DNA of 64,000 nucleotides, taken from NCBI GenBank assembly GCA_014323865.1, contig JACONG010000016.1, positions 19,685-83,684 of the forward strand, written 5' to 3'. The notes below the pieces were generated by a model, which had not been told where the DNA came from, did not search any database, and was given only the letters and a program-made list of their open reading frames with translations. Position 1 is the stretch's first letter; each line of letters opens with the position of its first letter. The translations under genes and the position numbers were made by a program. This DNA comes from Rhodospirillales bacterium (GTDB lineage Bacteria; Pseudomonadota; Alphaproteobacteria; SP197). Shown one piece after another: positions 44,298 through 53,830 of this stretch.

Positions 44298-45773
44298 TCA
44301 GCGACCACGGGCGATCTCCAGCCAGTGGTCGAGATTCATGGTGGCCTCAATGGTGTCGGCAACCTCGTCGAGGGCATGCTCGACCTGAGCTTCGAATGCG
44401 ATACCGCTTTCGGCGCGCGCCTTGAGGCGGGCGAGGAAAGCGTGGCGAAAACCATCGGCGGCAAAGAGGCCGTGGAGATAACAACCCATGACGCGACCGT
44501 CGGTCGAGACCGCGCCGTCAGGCCCACTCGCCAGCTCGACCATCGGACGCGCACGGGCCGGCCCTTCGGTGACGCCGATGTGCATCTCGTAGCCGCTGAT
44601 CTCTTCGCCGGTCGCGAGCTCGTGGCCCTGCATGGCAACCAGGGTCTTGTCGCCGGCGAGCACGGTGTCGATATCGAGCAGGCCGAGGCCCGGCTCGTTA
44701 CCTGCCGGCCCTTCGATGCCGTCGGGGTCGCTCACGGTACGACCGAGCATCTGGTAGCCGCCACACAGGCCGACAACCCAACCGCCGCGCCGGACATGGG
44801 CGGCAAGGTCGATGTCCCAGCCGTTTGCCTTCATCGCGGCAAGGTCACCCTTGGTGCTCTTCGATCCCGGCAGGACGATGAGATCGGCGTCGCCCGGCAG
44901 GGCGTCGCCGGGGTTCACCAGTGTCACCGCAACGTCGGGTTCGGCAGCCAGCGGATCAAGATCGTCGAAGTTGGAAATCCGATCGAAACGCGGCACCGCG
45001 ACCTTGATGGCGCCATCGGCGACACCGCCGAACACCGCCTTGCTGTCGAGCGCCACTGCATCTTCGGCCGGGAGGCACCGCGCCGCCGGCATGTGCGGGA
45101 CGACGCCGAGGCAGTCGAGCCCGGTGCGGTCGCGGATGATGTCGATGGCACCGTCAAACAGCGAAACGTCGCCCCGGAACTTGTTGATGCAATATCCCTT
45201 AACCCGTGCCCGCTCGTCGGAATCCAGCAGGGCCATGGTGCCGACGACCGCGGCGATCACGCCGCCCCGGTCGATATCGCCCGCCAGCACCACCGGCACC
45301 TCGGCCGCCTCGGCAAAGCCCATGTTGGCGATGTCGCCGGCACGAAGATTGATCTCGGCAGGGGATCCCGCGCCCTCGACAAGGACCAGGTCGGCCTCGG
45401 CGCTGACGCGCCCGAAACTTTCCAGCACCTTCGCGATGAGTTGCGGCTTGAGCTCGTGGTAGGCGCGCGCCTGTGAGGATCCGAACACCTTGCCCTGCAC
45501 GACCACCTGCGCGCCCTTCTCTGACTGCGGCTTCAGCAGCACCGGGTTCATGTGAACGCTGGGTGCCGCGCCGCAGGCGCGCGCCTGCAACATCTGGGCG
45601 CGGCCGATCTCGCCGCCATCGGCGGTCACACCGGCATTGTTCGACATGTTCTGCGGCTTGAACGGCCGCACGGCGAGACCCCGCCGGGTTAAGGCACGCG
45701 CCAAGCCCGCGACAAGCAGCGACTTGCCGACGTCCGAGCCGGTGCCCTGCACCATGACGGCAGGGGTCGCCAT
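44298..45773 (-). CDS. cobQ: Cobyric acid synthase CobQ
   Basis: A 491-residue glutamine-dependent amidotransferase forming amides b, d, e and g on adenosylcobyrinic a,c-diamide. The N-terminal P-loop-like ATPase (Gly-Thr-Gly-Ser-Asp-Val-Gly-Lys-Ser), Asn-Met-Ser-Asn-Asn-Ala and [10 protein letters not shown] motifs are followed by a class I glutaminase with Gly-Leu-Cys-Gly-Gly-Tyr-Gln-Met-Leu (nucleophile Cys). Last gene of the riboswitch-preceded cobP-W-N-O-SYLF-cobQ group, 1 nt after the SYLF gene. Confidence 0.95.
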   Translation of the reverse strand: MATPAVMVQGTGSDVGKSLLVAGLARALTRRGLAVRPFKPQNMSNNAGVTADGGEIGRAQMLQARACGAAPSVHMNPVLLKPQSEKGAQVVVQGKVFGSSQARAYHELKPQLIAKVLESFGRVSAEADLVLVEGAGSPAEINLRAGDIANMGFAEAAEVPVVLAGDIDRGGVIAAVVGTMALLDSDERARVKGYCINKFRGDVSLFDGAIDIIRDRTGLDCLGVVPHMPAARCLPAEDAVALDSKAVFGGVADGAIKVAVPRFDRISNFDDLDPLAAEPDVAVTLVNPGDALPGDADLIVLPGSKSTKGDLAAMKANGWDIDLAAHVRRGGWVVGLCGGYQMLGRTVSDPDGIEGPAGNEPGLGLLDIDTVLAGDKTLVAMQGHELATGEEISGYEMHIGVTEGPARARPMVELASGPDGAVSTDGRVMGCYLHGLFAADGFRHAFLARLKARAESGIAFEAQVEHALDEVADTIEATMNLDHWLEIARGR

Positions 45774-45774
45774 G

Positions 45775-46350
45775 TCAGTCCGATCCCTTCAGGGTGTTGC
45801 GCAGGATGTCCGCATCCGCGCTCCAGACCTCGCCACCCTGGATGATCTCGCGCGTCGTCACGGGCTCGCCGTAGTAGGCCATGTTGGCATCCTCGTCGGG
45901 GATCAGAAGGGTTCCTTCGATTGAAATGCCGATGAAGAGCCCGTCGCCCGTTCCGTACGCGTGGATGTCGTCATCGAGATCCGTCGACGTGGTCGCCGTC
46001 TCGACATCGGCACCCGCAGGGCCAGCCTGCAGGCCGACGCTGGCCGAACCGACATCCGGGAAGGCCGGGTAGCTCCGTTCGCCGGTGTTGACGTCGCACG
46101 CCAGGATTACGGCGCGGCAGACCTCGCCACCAATGATGAAGCCCGCCTTGACGAGCTGCGGGATCACCACAACGCCGTGTGTCCGATCGAGCAGGCTGCG
46201 CAGATTCTCGACGTCGGGATCCGAAACCAGCTCGAACGCGGTATAGGCGGCATCGTCCACCACCATCTGCTCCTTGTCGGCGTGCGCCTGCATTGGCGCC
46301 AGAAGCAGAACGGACAAGGCCAAAACCGACGCAACGAAACGGTTGGTCAT
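45775..46350 (-). CDS. SYLF/Ysc84-domain secreted protein with a shortened domain
   Basis: 191 residues with a signal peptide (ending Gln-Ala-His-Ala). The SYLF-like region has [13 protein letters not shown], Gly-Ser-Ala-Ser-Val-Gly-Leu-Gln, and [13 protein letters not shown]. Normal SYLF domains have about 30-35 more residues between the Val-Gly-Leu-Gln strand and the Gly-Pro-Ala-Gly-Ala strand (the stretch ending in Ala-Gly-Ala-Asp); here they are joined directly. The gene lies inside the cob operon between cobO and cobQ with a 15-nt gap and 1-nt gap. Its link to B12 is unknown. Confidence 0.65.
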   Translation of the reverse strand: MTNRFVASVLALSVLLLAPMQAHADKEQMVVDDAAYTAFELVSDPDVENLRSLLDRTHGVVVIPQLVKAGFIIGGEVCRAVILACDVNTGERSYPAFPDVGSASVGLQAGPAGADVETATTSTDLDDDIHAYGTGDGLFIGISIEGTLLIPDEDANMAYYGEPVTTREIIQGGEVWSADADILRNTLKGSD

Positions 46351-46365
46351 GGCTGTTTCTCCGTC

Positions 46366-46986
46366 TCAGAACTCCACCCCGGGCTGACTCTTCACGCCGT
46401 CCCGGAAGGGATGCTTGATGAGTGTCATCTCGGTCACCAGGTCAGCGAGCTCGATGAGCTGCTCCTTGGCGTTCCGTCCGGTCGCGACGACATGCAAATC
46501 GGGCCGTTTCTGGGCCAGCGTGTCGAGCACATCGTCGAGGTCGATGTAGTCGTAGCGCAACGCGATGTTGAGCTCGTCCAGGATCACCATGCGGATCTCC
46601 GGGTCGGCCATCAGTTCCTTGGACTGTTCCCAGGCGGCATTGGCGGCGGCGATGTCGCGTTTGCGATCCTGCGTCTCCCAGGTGAAGCCCTCGCCCATGA
46701 TGCGGAAGGTGACCTGGTCCGGATACTGGCTGAAGAGCATGTGCTCACCCGTCTCGCCACGGCCCTTGATGAACTGGACGATGCCGATCTTGTAGCCGTG
46801 TCCCAGGCAGCGCAGCGCCATGCCCCAGGCGGCCGACGACTTGCCCTTGCCCTTGCCGGTGTGAACGATGATGAGACCGCGTTCCTCGATCTTGCCTGCC
46901 ATCAGCTTGTCGCGTGCGGCCTTGCGCTTCTTCATCTTCTCGCGGTGGCGTTCATTGATGTCTTCGGTGATCTCGCCTTCGCTCAT
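46366..46986 (-). CDS. cobO: Cob(I)yrinic acid a,c-diamide adenosyltransferase CobO
   Basis: A 206-residue P-loop adenosyltransferase of the CobA/BtuR type that attaches the upper adenosyl ligand. Features: Gly-Lys-Gly-Lys-Gly-Lys-Ser-Ser-Ala-Ala-Trp-Gly P-loop (about 46), Gly-Glu-Gly-Phe-Thr-Trp-Glu-Thr-Gln and Leu-Asp-Glu-Leu-Asn. Charged N-terminal helix (Glu/Lys/Arg-rich). Overlaps cobN by 4 nt upstream. Confidence 0.95.
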   Translation of the reverse strand: MSEGEITEDINERHREKMKKRKAARDKLMAGKIEERGLIIVHTGKGKGKSSAAWGMALRCLGHGYKIGIVQFIKGRGETGEHMLFSQYPDQVTFRIMGEGFTWETQDRKRDIAAANAAWEQSKELMADPEIRMVILDELNIALRYDYIDLDDVLDTLAQKRPDLHVVATGRNAKEQLIELADLVTEMTLIKHPFRDGVKSQPGVEF

Positions 46987-49900
46987 GCCACTTTCTCCTT
47001 CTCGCTGCGGCCTGCAATCAGGCCTTCAAGAATTGCTGCCGTGCTGTTGCGACGCGGCGTCCACAGACCGCGCGTCTGCGCTTCGCTCAGACGGGCAGCG
47101 ATGTCGCGCAGAGCATCGGGATTGACCTCTTCGAGGAAGTCTCGGACCTCGTCGTCGTCCAGATAGGCGTCGAACACCGCATCGAAATGATGGTCCGGCA
47201 CACAACGCGCCGAGGACGCAAAGCCGAACAGGTAGTCGACCGTGGCCGCCATCTCGAAGGCGCCCTTGTAGCCGTGGCGCATAACGCCGGCGATCCACTT
47301 GGGATTGACGACACGCGCGCGCACGACACGCGCAATCTCTTCGGTCAGTGTCCGGATACGCGGGTTCTCGGGGCACGAATGATCATTGTGATAGATCGCC
47401 GGCTGCAGGCCCGAGGCCTTGCGCACCGCGGCCGCCAGCCCACCCTCGAACTGGTAGTAGTCGTCGGAATCCAGAAGATCGTGCTCACGGTTGTCCTGAT
47501 TGTGGACGATCGCCTCTACCTTGCCGAGGCGCTCCTCGAACAGTGCGTGTGCGGCGGCGCCCTCCTTGCCGGCACCATAGGCGTAGCCGGACCAGGCGAC
47601 ATAGGCGCGCGCCAGATCGTCGGCGTGATTCCAGCCGCCCTCGTCGATCAGGGCCTGCAGGCCTGCGCCATAGGCGCCCGGCTTGGAGCCAAACACGCGT
47701 GTTGCGGCCAGGCGTCGCGCCGTCTGGTCGTCGCCCGCTTCGAGCTGGGCGCATGCTGCCAACGGGTTTGTTGCACCATCCTCGTCGAGCATAGCCACGG
47801 CACGAGCGGCACTGTCGACGAGATCGATCAGCGACGGGAAGGCATCGCGGAAGAATCCCGACACCCGCAGCGTGACATCGACACGGGGACGTCCGAGCAC
47901 ACCCGACGGCATGATCTCGAAGCCGGTGACACGGCCGCTGCGCGGCTCCCATGTCGGCTGCACGCCCATCAGCGCCAGCGCCTGCGCGATGTCGTCACCG
48001 CCGGTGCGCATGTTGGCCGTGCCCCAGGCCGAGAGCGCCACGGCGCGCGGCCAGTCGCCGTGTTCCTGGGCGTGGCGCTCGATCAGGCGTGTGGCGGAGG
48101 CCCAGCCCAATCGCCAGGCCGCCGGCGTCGGCACCGCTCGGGTGTCGACCGAATAGAAGTTGCGCCCGGTCGGCAGAACGTCGGGACGGCCGCGCGAGGG
48201 CGCACCGGATGGACCCGGCACCACGAACCGTCCGCCGAGCCCGGCGAGCAGGCCGTCGAGCTCACGTGTCCCACAGGCCTCTACCACCGGGCGAAGATGA
48301 CCCTCGATCTCAGCCAACACCGCGGCGGTCGCTGTCCATGCAGGCGCGCAGATTGTCGTGCCGTCGATCAGCGCACTCGCGAGCAGCTCCAGTCGTTCCA
48401 CCGTATCGCCCATGGTGCGCCAGGGGTCATCGGTCAGGGTTACAAGAGCATCGGGCCGCGACCCGGTCCAAGTCGACGCCATGTCGGGGGCGAGCGGATC
48501 GAAGCCGAGCCCGAGATCACCGGCCAGCGCTCGGGTTAGCGAGGCATGGCCGCCGCTGCCGTTGCCACGCGGCACCCGGGTCAGCGCCACCAGCAACGAT
48601 GTCTGCAAGCCCCCGTCGGGTGCGGTACCGAAGACATGGAGGCCGTCGCGAATCTGCATCTCCTTGAGTTCGCAGAGGTAGCCGTCGAGCTTGGTCAGCT
48701 TCTCGGCCTCATCGTCGCCGGCGCCGATGCCGCAGTCCTGATCGAGGCCGGTGGAGGCGCAGAGCTCCAGGATGTCGCGCACCAAGATCGGCAGGCGGCG
48801 CGGGTCGGTCTGGCCAGCCTCGAAGTACTCGTCGATCAGAGCTTCCAGGTCGCGCAGGTGGCCGTAGGTCTCCGCCCGCGCCAGGGGCGGTGTGAGGTGG
48901 TCAACAATGACGGCGGCCGTGCGCCGCTTGGCCTGGGTGCCTTCGCCGGGATCGTTGACGATAAAAGGATAGAGATGCGGCACCGGCGCAAGCACCGTTT
49001 CGGGGAAACAGCCATCCGAAAGGGCCAGCGCCTTGCCCGGCAACCATTCGAGATTGCCGTGCTTGCCGAGATGGATGACGGCGTGGGCGCCGAATGAAGC
49101 CGTGAGCCACATGTAGAAGGCGAGATAGCCATGCGGCGGCACGAGATCGGGATCGTGATAGGTCGCTTTGGGATCAATGTTGTAGCCGCGCGCCGGCTGC
49201 ATCCCGACGACGACGTTACCCCAGCGGTGGATGCTGAGCTGGAACGCACCCTCGGCGACATGCGGATCGTTCTCCGGCGCGCCCCACCGATCGGTCATCG
49301 CGGCACGCACCGCCTCGGGCAGCGCGTCGAACTGGGCGCGATAGTCATCAAGCGGGAGCGTCACACCCGACCGTTTCCAGGCGCGGGTAACGAGATCGTT
49401 GGTCGGTCCTGCCAGCAGCGTCTCGATCAGCGCCGTGCCGTCACTGGGCGCCCCGTCGACGATGTAGCCAGCCTTACCCAACGCCCCGAGCACACGGGCG
49501 GCAGATGCCGGCGTGTCGAGCCCGACGCCGTTGCCGATGCGGGCGTCCTTGTTGGGATAGTTCGCCAGCACGATCACCACCTGCCGCTCGTTCTCCGGCG
49601 TCCGGCGCAACCGCGCCCAGGCGGCAGCCAACGTCGCCGTCCAGGCCACACGGTCGGGCACCGCCTCGTGGCGCACCACGTTGGTCTGGGTCACCGCGTC
49701 CCAGCGCCGTGCCGACTTGAACGAGATCGCGCGGGTCATGATACGCCCATCGACCTCGGGCAGCGCCACGTTCATGGCGATGTCGCGCGGCGCGAGGCCG
49801 CGCGTGCCCTCGTCCCAGCTTTCCCGCGTTCCGCCCGACAGAACGGCCTGCAGGATCGGGCAGTCGGCAGCGTCAAAAGGTGTCGGCCCGCGCTCCGCAT

Positions 49901-50720
49901 CGGGGCTTGCCAGCGCGAAGCCGGTGCAGTTCACGATGACCGACGGCGGGTGGGCGGAAAGCGCCTCTTCGACAAAGGCGGCGGCAGCCGGGTCCTTCAG
50001 GCTCTGACTGTAGAGCGGCAGGGCGTTGAGGCCCTGATCGGCGAGCGCCGATACCAGCGCGTCGACCGGTGCCGTGTCCCCGGCCTGAACCAGCGCGCGA
50101 TAGAACACGATCGCCGCCACGGGGCGATTCGGCAGCCAGTCCTCGGCGATACGTTCAAGAGGCACGTCACCGATGCCGGGCCGGTAGCAGCCTGCCCGCG
50201 GCAGCAACTCCGGCGCCTCCGCGATGACATCGCGTCCCGCTAGCCCGGCGACATGGCTGAGGAAGGCATCGGCGTTCGCCGCGCCACCGTGCACCAGATA
50301 GGCCCAGAGACGGTCGTAGTCCACATCGTCCACGGTCGAAAGCCGCCTGAGCTCCTGGTCTTCCTTGTCGTCGCCGGGGAGCAACGCGAGCGCGATCCGG
50401 TTCTCGCGGGCAATAGCGGCGATCTCGTCGGTGCCGTAGCGCCAATAGGCAGCACCGCCCAGCAGCCTTGCAACCACAACCGTCGCCTCTTTCACGACCG
50501 CGTCGACATAGGTGTCGACCGAGAGGTTGTGGCCGAGCTGCATCGTGTTCGCGAGGCGCAGGCTCGGCGCATCCTCGCCGCGCCGGCCGGCCGCGTCGGA
50601 CAGCAGTGCAAGCTCCGTGTCGGCTGCCGACAGCACGACGATCTCGCCCGGGTCCTGGCCCAGGTCGATCGCTTCGGTGCCGTCGGAAACCTCTCCGGGC
50701 TGCGCCGCCAGAAGGTGCAT
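46983..50720 (-). CDS. cobN: Cobaltochelatase subunit CobN
   Basis: The large ATP-dependent cobaltochelatase subunit inserts Co2+ into hydrogenobyrinic acid a,c-diamide. At 1245 residues it has the normal length. Signature segments include His-Leu-Gly-Lys-His-Gly-Asn-Leu-Glu-Trp-Leu-Pro-Gly-Lys (about 555) and Pro-His-Leu-Tyr-Pro-Phe-Ile-Val-Asn-Asp-Pro-Gly-Glu-Gly, and a C-terminal Gly-Ala-Phe-Glu-Met-Ala-Ala-Thr-Val-Asp-Tyr-Leu-Phe-Gly. Needs two small AAA+/MIDAS partners, absent here. Shares a single base with cobW and overlaps cobO. Confidence 0.96.
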   Translation of the reverse strand: MHLLAAQPGEVSDGTEAIDLGQDPGEIVVLSAADTELALLSDAAGRRGEDAPSLRLANTMQLGHNLSVDTYVDAVVKEATVVVARLLGGAAYWRYGTDEIAAIARENRIALALLPGDDKEDQELRRLSTVDDVDYDRLWAYLVHGGAANADAFLSHVAGLAGRDVIAEAPELLPRAGCYRPGIGDVPLERIAEDWLPNRPVAAIVFYRALVQAGDTAPVDALVSALADQGLNALPLYSQSLKDPAAAAFVEEALSAHPPSVIVNCTGFALASPDAERGPTPFDAADCPILQAVLSGGTRESWDEGTRGLAPRDIAMNVALPEVDGRIMTRAISFKSARRWDAVTQTNVVRHEAVPDRVAWTATLAAAWARLRRTPENERQVVIVLANYPNKDARIGNGVGLDTPASAARVLGALGKAGYIVDGAPSDGTALIETLLAGPTNDLVTRAWKRSGVTLPLDDYRAQFDALPEAVRAAMTDRWGAPENDPHVAEGAFQLSIHRWGNVVVGMQPARGYNIDPKATYHDPDLVPPHGYLAFYMWLTASFGAHAVIHLGKHGNLEWLPGKALALSDGCFPETVLAPVPHLYPFIVNDPGEGTQAKRRTAAVIVDHLTPPLARAETYGHLRDLEALIDEYFEAGQTDPRRLPILVRDILELCASTGLDQDCGIGAGDDEAEKLTKLDGYLCELKEMQIRDGLHVFGTAPDGGLQTSLLVALTRVPRGNGSGGHASLTRALAGDLGLGFDPLAPDMASTWTGSRPDALVTLTDDPWRTMGDTVERLELLASALIDGTTICAPAWTATAAVLAEIEGHLRPVVEACGTRELDGLLAGLGGRFVVPGPSGAPSRGRPDVLPTGRNFYSVDTRAVPTPAAWRLGWASATRLIERHAQEHGDWPRAVALSAWGTANMRTGGDDIAQALALMGVQPTWEPRSGRVTGFEIMPSGVLGRPRVDVTLRVSGFFRDAFPSLIDLVDSAARAVAMLDEDGATNPLAACAQLEAGDDQTARRLAATRVFGSKPGAYGAGLQALIDEGGWNHADDLARAYVAWSGYAYGAGKEGAAAHALFEERLGKVEAIVHNQDNREHDLLDSDDYYQFEGGLAAAVRKASGLQPAIYHNDHSCPENPRIRTLTEEIARVVRARVVNPKWIAGVMRHGYKGAFEMAATVDYLFGFASSARCVPDHHFDAVFDAYLDDDEVRDFLEEVNPDALRDIAARLSEAQTRGLWTPRRNSTAAILEGLIAGRSEKEKVA

Positions 50721-51766
50721 CAGATCACCCGGCCACTCAGCTCTTCTGCAATGGCAGCCGCGTCGAGACCCTTGAGGCCGATCACGACGAGTTCGCTGCG
50801 GCGGGTCTCGCCCTCGTTCCAGGGACGGTCAAAGTAGCGCTCGAAGCGGCCGCCGACACCCTGGACGACGTGGCGCATCGGTTTGTCGGGCACCTCGAGA
50901 AAGCCCTTCACGCGCAGGATTTCGTGACGCGCGACTGTCTCCTTCAGTTTCGCCTCCAGCGCCTCGGGCGCCGCGATGGCCTCGAAGCCGATGGTGAAGG
51001 TGTCGAAGTCGTCGTGGTCATGATCGCCGTCGACACCGTCGTGGTGCGAGGGGCAGCTGTCGAGATCATCCTTGGCCGCGGCGCCGATACCCAGCAGGGC
51101 CAGAGGATCGATGCTGCTGCCCGATGCCGTGACGACCTTGGTCGCGGCACGCCGGTTGGCATCGACGATCTCGCGCGCCTGGGCCGCCGTGCTTTCGTCC
51201 ATCAGGTCGGCCTTGTTGAGCACGATCACGTCGGCCGACAGAAGCTGCTCCTCGAAGACCTCCTGCAGCGGGTTCTCATGATTGATGTTCGGGTCCTTCT
51301 CGCGCTGGGCGGCGACCGCGTCGGGATCGTCGGCAAAGCGCCCGTCGGCCACGGCACGGCCGTCGATCACGGCAACGACGCCGTCCATGGTGACGCGTGT
51401 CTTCACCTCCGGCCAGGTGAAGGCCTTGATCAGCGGCTTGGGCAGCGCGAGCCCCGAGGTCTCGATGATGATGTGCTCGGGCGGATCGTCTCGGTCGATC
51501 AGGGCCTGAATCGTCGGTAGGAAGTCGTCTGCTACGGTACAGCAGACGCAGCCGTTGGCGAGCTCCACGATGTCCTCGTCCTTGCAGCCTTCGTAGCCGC
51601 AGCCACGGATCAGCTCGCGGTCAACGCCGAGAGCGCCGAACTCGTTGATCACGAAGGCGAAGCGGCGGCCGCCCGCATTCTGAATCAGGTGCCGGATCAG
51701 CGTGGTCTTGCCCGCACCGAGAAAGCCGGTGATGACGGTGGCGGGAATCTTCGAAGCAAGGGTCAT
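50720..51766 (-). CDS. cobW: Cobalamin biosynthesis G3E GTPase CobW
   Basis: A 348-residue metallochaperone GTPase that delivers cobalt. Gly-Phe-Leu-Gly-Ala-Gly-Lys-Thr-Thr Walker A (about 16), Glu-Thr-Ser-Gly-Leu-Ala in the Walker B region, the metal motif Gly-Cys-Val-Cys-Cys-Thr-Val, Asn-Lys-Ala-Asp-Leu guanine-specificity loop, and a His/Asp-rich linker (Ser-His-His-Asp-Gly ... His-Asp-His-Asp-Asp) suited to binding cobalt. It sits between cobP and cobN, both overlapping. Confidence 0.95.
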   Translation of the reverse strand: MTLASKIPATVITGFLGAGKTTLIRHLIQNAGGRRFAFVINEFGALGVDRELIRGCGYEGCKDEDIVELANGCVCCTVADDFLPTIQALIDRDDPPEHIIIETSGLALPKPLIKAFTWPEVKTRVTMDGVVAVIDGRAVADGRFADDPDAVAAQREKDPNINHENPLQEVFEEQLLSADVIVLNKADLMDESTAAQAREIVDANRRAATKVVTASGSSIDPLALLGIGAAAKDDLDSCPSHHDGVDGDHDHDDFDTFTIGFEAIAAPEALEAKLKETVARHEILRVKGFLEVPDKPMRHVVQGVGGRFERYFDRPWNEGETRRSELVVIGLKGLDAAAIAEELSGRVI

Positions 51767-52341
51767 CGGGTGTCCTTCAGGGTTTGCGGCAAGCTGGCGG
51801 TGACGAAGACGACGCGGCCGGCCACCACGGCGATCTTTTGATGAAGCAGCCCCGCGGCGTCGCGAAAGCGACGGGCCAGCGCGTTTTCGGGCACGACTCC
51901 CTGGCCAACCTCGTTGGAGACCAGCACGATGGGACCGTCGAGTGCGAGAAGAGTGTCGGCGAGCGCGTCGCCTTCGGCCGCGACATCGCGCTCGGCGGCC
52001 ATCAGGTTGGCGAGCCAGAGGGTGAGGCAGTCGACGAGCACGGCACGATCGGCGCGCACCTCGGCGCGCAGGGTCTTGGCCAGCGCAAGCGGTTCCTCAA
52101 TCGTCGTCCAATCGGGACCGCGCCGCTCGCGGTGAAGGCGGATTCGCTCGCTCATCTCGCCGTCGCCGGATTCCGATGTCGCGAGATAGATCTTCCGCAG
52201 TCCCGTTTCGTCGATCGCCGACTCGGCCAAGGCACTCTTGCCGGAGCGGGCACCGCCGAGCACCAGGCACACATGCGGGTTCCCACCCTGGGCGGGATCG
52301 GCGCGCCTCGCGGGCGCATCGGGGACAACGGCAACGGACAT
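51763..52341 (-). CDS. cobP: Adenosylcobinamide kinase / cobinamide-phosphate guanylyltransferase CobP (CobU)
   Basis: A 192-residue bifunctional enzyme phosphorylating and then guanylylating adenosylcobinamide. P-loop Gly-Gly-Ala-Arg-Ser-Gly-Lys-Ser (about 29), Arg-Ile-Arg-Leu-His-Arg-Glu-Arg-Arg with the active His, Val-Asp-Cys-Leu-Thr-Leu-Trp-Leu-Ala-Asn, and Ser-Asn-Glu-Val-Gly-Gln-Gly. The ATG at 52341 follows GGGAGG directly downstream of the cobalamin riboswitch. First gene of the operon, ATGA-coupled to cobW. Confidence 0.95.
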   Translation of the reverse strand: MSVAVVPDAPARRADPAQGGNPHVCLVLGGARSGKSALAESAIDETGLRKIYLATSESGDGEMSERIRLHRERRGPDWTTIEEPLALAKTLRAEVRADRAVLVDCLTLWLANLMAAERDVAAEGDALADTLLALDGPIVLVSNEVGQGVVPENALARRFRDAAGLLHQKIAVVAGRVVFVTASLPQTLKDTR

Positions 52342-52377
52342 CCGACCTCCCTCCGAGGCACGCTGGGTCCAAGGGCG

Positions 52378-52548
52378 GAACGGGGAGGTCTCCTGGCTCC
52401 GGATTGCAGACCACCGAGGCCCCTTCCCGGGCGGCGTCTTCATGCGCCGTCCAGTGGGATCGTGCCTCGCGTCTCACCGTTACAGTTGCGGGGGCAGCGC
52501 CGGCTTGGGAGCGAACTCCGCACCGGCTTCCCTCGTCACGTTCCAAGG
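52378..52548 (-). promoter_or_regulatory. Cobalamin (AdoCbl) riboswitch
   Basis: The minus strand shows the conserved class I elements in order: a GAAGCCGGTGCG-type paired entry, GCGCTGCCCCCGCAACTG (B12 box partner), GGTGAG, a CCACTGG, and GCCAGGAGACC close to the end. It is 40 nt upstream of cobP. AdoCbl binding normally hides the RBS or promotes termination, so high B12 should lower cobP-W-N-O-SYLF-cobQ expression. The other cob groups show no such leader in this window. Confidence 0.95.
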
Positions 52549-52701
52549 GACTTCGTTTATCAGAGTTGCCGACCGAGTACCAAGGAGATTAGGCGACGTG
52601 GTGGTTTCCGCAGATGAGAACAAAAAACGAATTGCTTCTACGCGTATGCCCTGCGATCCTTCTGTTTGGTGCAAGGATTGGCGGATTAGAGCGGATTAGA
52701 A

Positions 52702-53364
52702 ATGCACTCCGAAAACTCAGTTCATGCTGCTAGCGAAGATCTCCTCCGATTTGTTGGAGAACAGAAATTCTCGACAATCTTGGCCGATCCTCCTTGGCGG
52801 TTCGTGAATCGAACCGGAAAGATGGCACCAGAGCATCGACGCCTGTCGCGCTATGAAACCTTATCAACAGAGGAGATTGCGACACTGCCTATCAGTAAAA
52901 TATCACAACCGACTGCACATCTCTATCTTTGGGTCCCGAACGCCTTACTTCCTGAAGGTTTGATAGTGTTGGATGCGTGGGGATTCAATTACAAGTCGAA
53001 TCTGATTTGGCATAAAATCAGGAAAGATGGCGGTTCAGATGGACGTGGCGTTGGCTTTTACTTTAGAAACGTCACAGAGATGCTGCTTTTCGGGGTAAGA
53101 GGAAAGAATGCGCGCACACTTCCTCCCGGTCGTCGCCAAGTGAACATGGTCCAAGCGCGAAAACGCGAGCACTCACGCAAGCCTGACGAGCAGTACGCGA
53201 TTATCGAGGAATGCAGTTGGGGCCCCTTTTTAGAGCTGTTTGGAAGGGGAGAGAGAGATGGTTGGTCCACTTGGGGCAACCAGGCTGATTCAAACTATCA
53301 GCCCTCTTGGCCAACTTACAGTTACAACTCGACAAGAATTCTGGAAGTCGAGGACCCAGTTTAG
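52702..53364 (+). CDS. MT-A70-family DNA adenine-N6 methyltransferase
   Basis: A 220-residue MT-A70 methyltransferase. Catalytic Ala-Asp-Pro-Pro-Trp-Arg-Phe (about 29-35) and the later Val-Thr-Glu-Met-Leu-Leu-Phe-Gly-Val-Arg-Gly, Ser-Arg-Lys-Pro-Asp-Glu-Gln-Tyr and Phe-Gly-Arg-Gly-Glu-Arg-Asp-Gly-Trp motifs are intact. The gene has clearly lower GC and different codon use from its neighbours and sits in a 1.3-kb island between the riboswitch and cobC. The convergent partner, probably a restriction enzyme, is broken, so the methyltransferase is now an orphan. Weak RBS; ATG directly follows GGATTAGA. Confidence 0.88.
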   Translation: MHSENSVHAASEDLLRFVGEQKFSTILADPPWRFVNRTGKMAPEHRRLSRYETLSTEEIATLPISKISQPTAHLYLWVPNALLPEGLIVLDAWGFNYKSNLIWHKIRKDGGSDGRGVGFYFRNVTEMLLFGVRGKNARTLPPGRRQVNMVQARKREHSRKPDEQYAIIEECSWGPFLELFGRGERDGWSTWGNQADSNYQPSWPTYSYNSTRILEVEDPV

Positions 53365-53771
53365 ATATCTTCTACATAGAGAGCGTCTGTAATAGCGAAG
53401 GTGAAAACCGGGCATCCACCACCTCCCCCTCCATCGAGTCTTGGCCATAATTTCGTATGGTGCGTAGTAGATGCCCCGTACGAGCTACCCTTGCCGAGTG
53501 AGTTAAATATATCTTGATAGTCGTACCGAACTGCTTCTCTTCCCATTCTAGCTAGATCGTAGAATGTGCTATCAATCCGCTTTGCAATTGGAGATTTTCA
53601 TCCATCTGGTGCGATGATTTCAGACTTGAGCAACTTGAACTCTCTTAGAACCGTGAGAATCTGTTCCCACTCTTCCGGACAAGCGGCTGCGAGGACACCG
53701 GTCGCGTTTCGCCATTCTTTGATTAGGTATAAATCGGCGATATCTTCTGGGATCAGGTGAGTGGTGCTCAT
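53361..53771 (-). pseudogene. Degenerate partner of the MT-A70 gene, BglII-type restriction endonuclease-like
   Basis: From the ATG at 53771 an N-terminal piece (Ile-Pro-Glu-Asp-Ile-Ala-Asp-Leu-Tyr, then Ile-Ala-Pro-Asp-Gly) ends at a TGA (53598-53600). Past that, the same frame continues Lys-Ser-Pro-Ile-Ala-Lys-Arg-Ile-Asp-Ser, then jumps to a C-terminal block (Gly-Ala-Ser-Thr-Thr-His, Gly-Gly-Gly-Gly-Gly-Gly-Cys-Pro-Val) that recalls BglII/BstYI-like endonucleases. About 137 codons remain against roughly 190-220, so the central catalytic region is gone. The family call is from memory of motifs. Confidence 0.6.
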
Positions 53772-53830
53772 TTCGAGAACATCCCAGCATATGAGTGGCA
53801 TTAGCGAGAAGATCGCAGGAGACACAACCT

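Noticed and set aside
53598-53600. TGA as a selenocysteine codon in the restriction-like gene
   Set aside because: No SECIS-like hairpin was noticed, the family has no selenoproteins, and the gene is also missing its centre, so a plain nonsense mutation is simpler.
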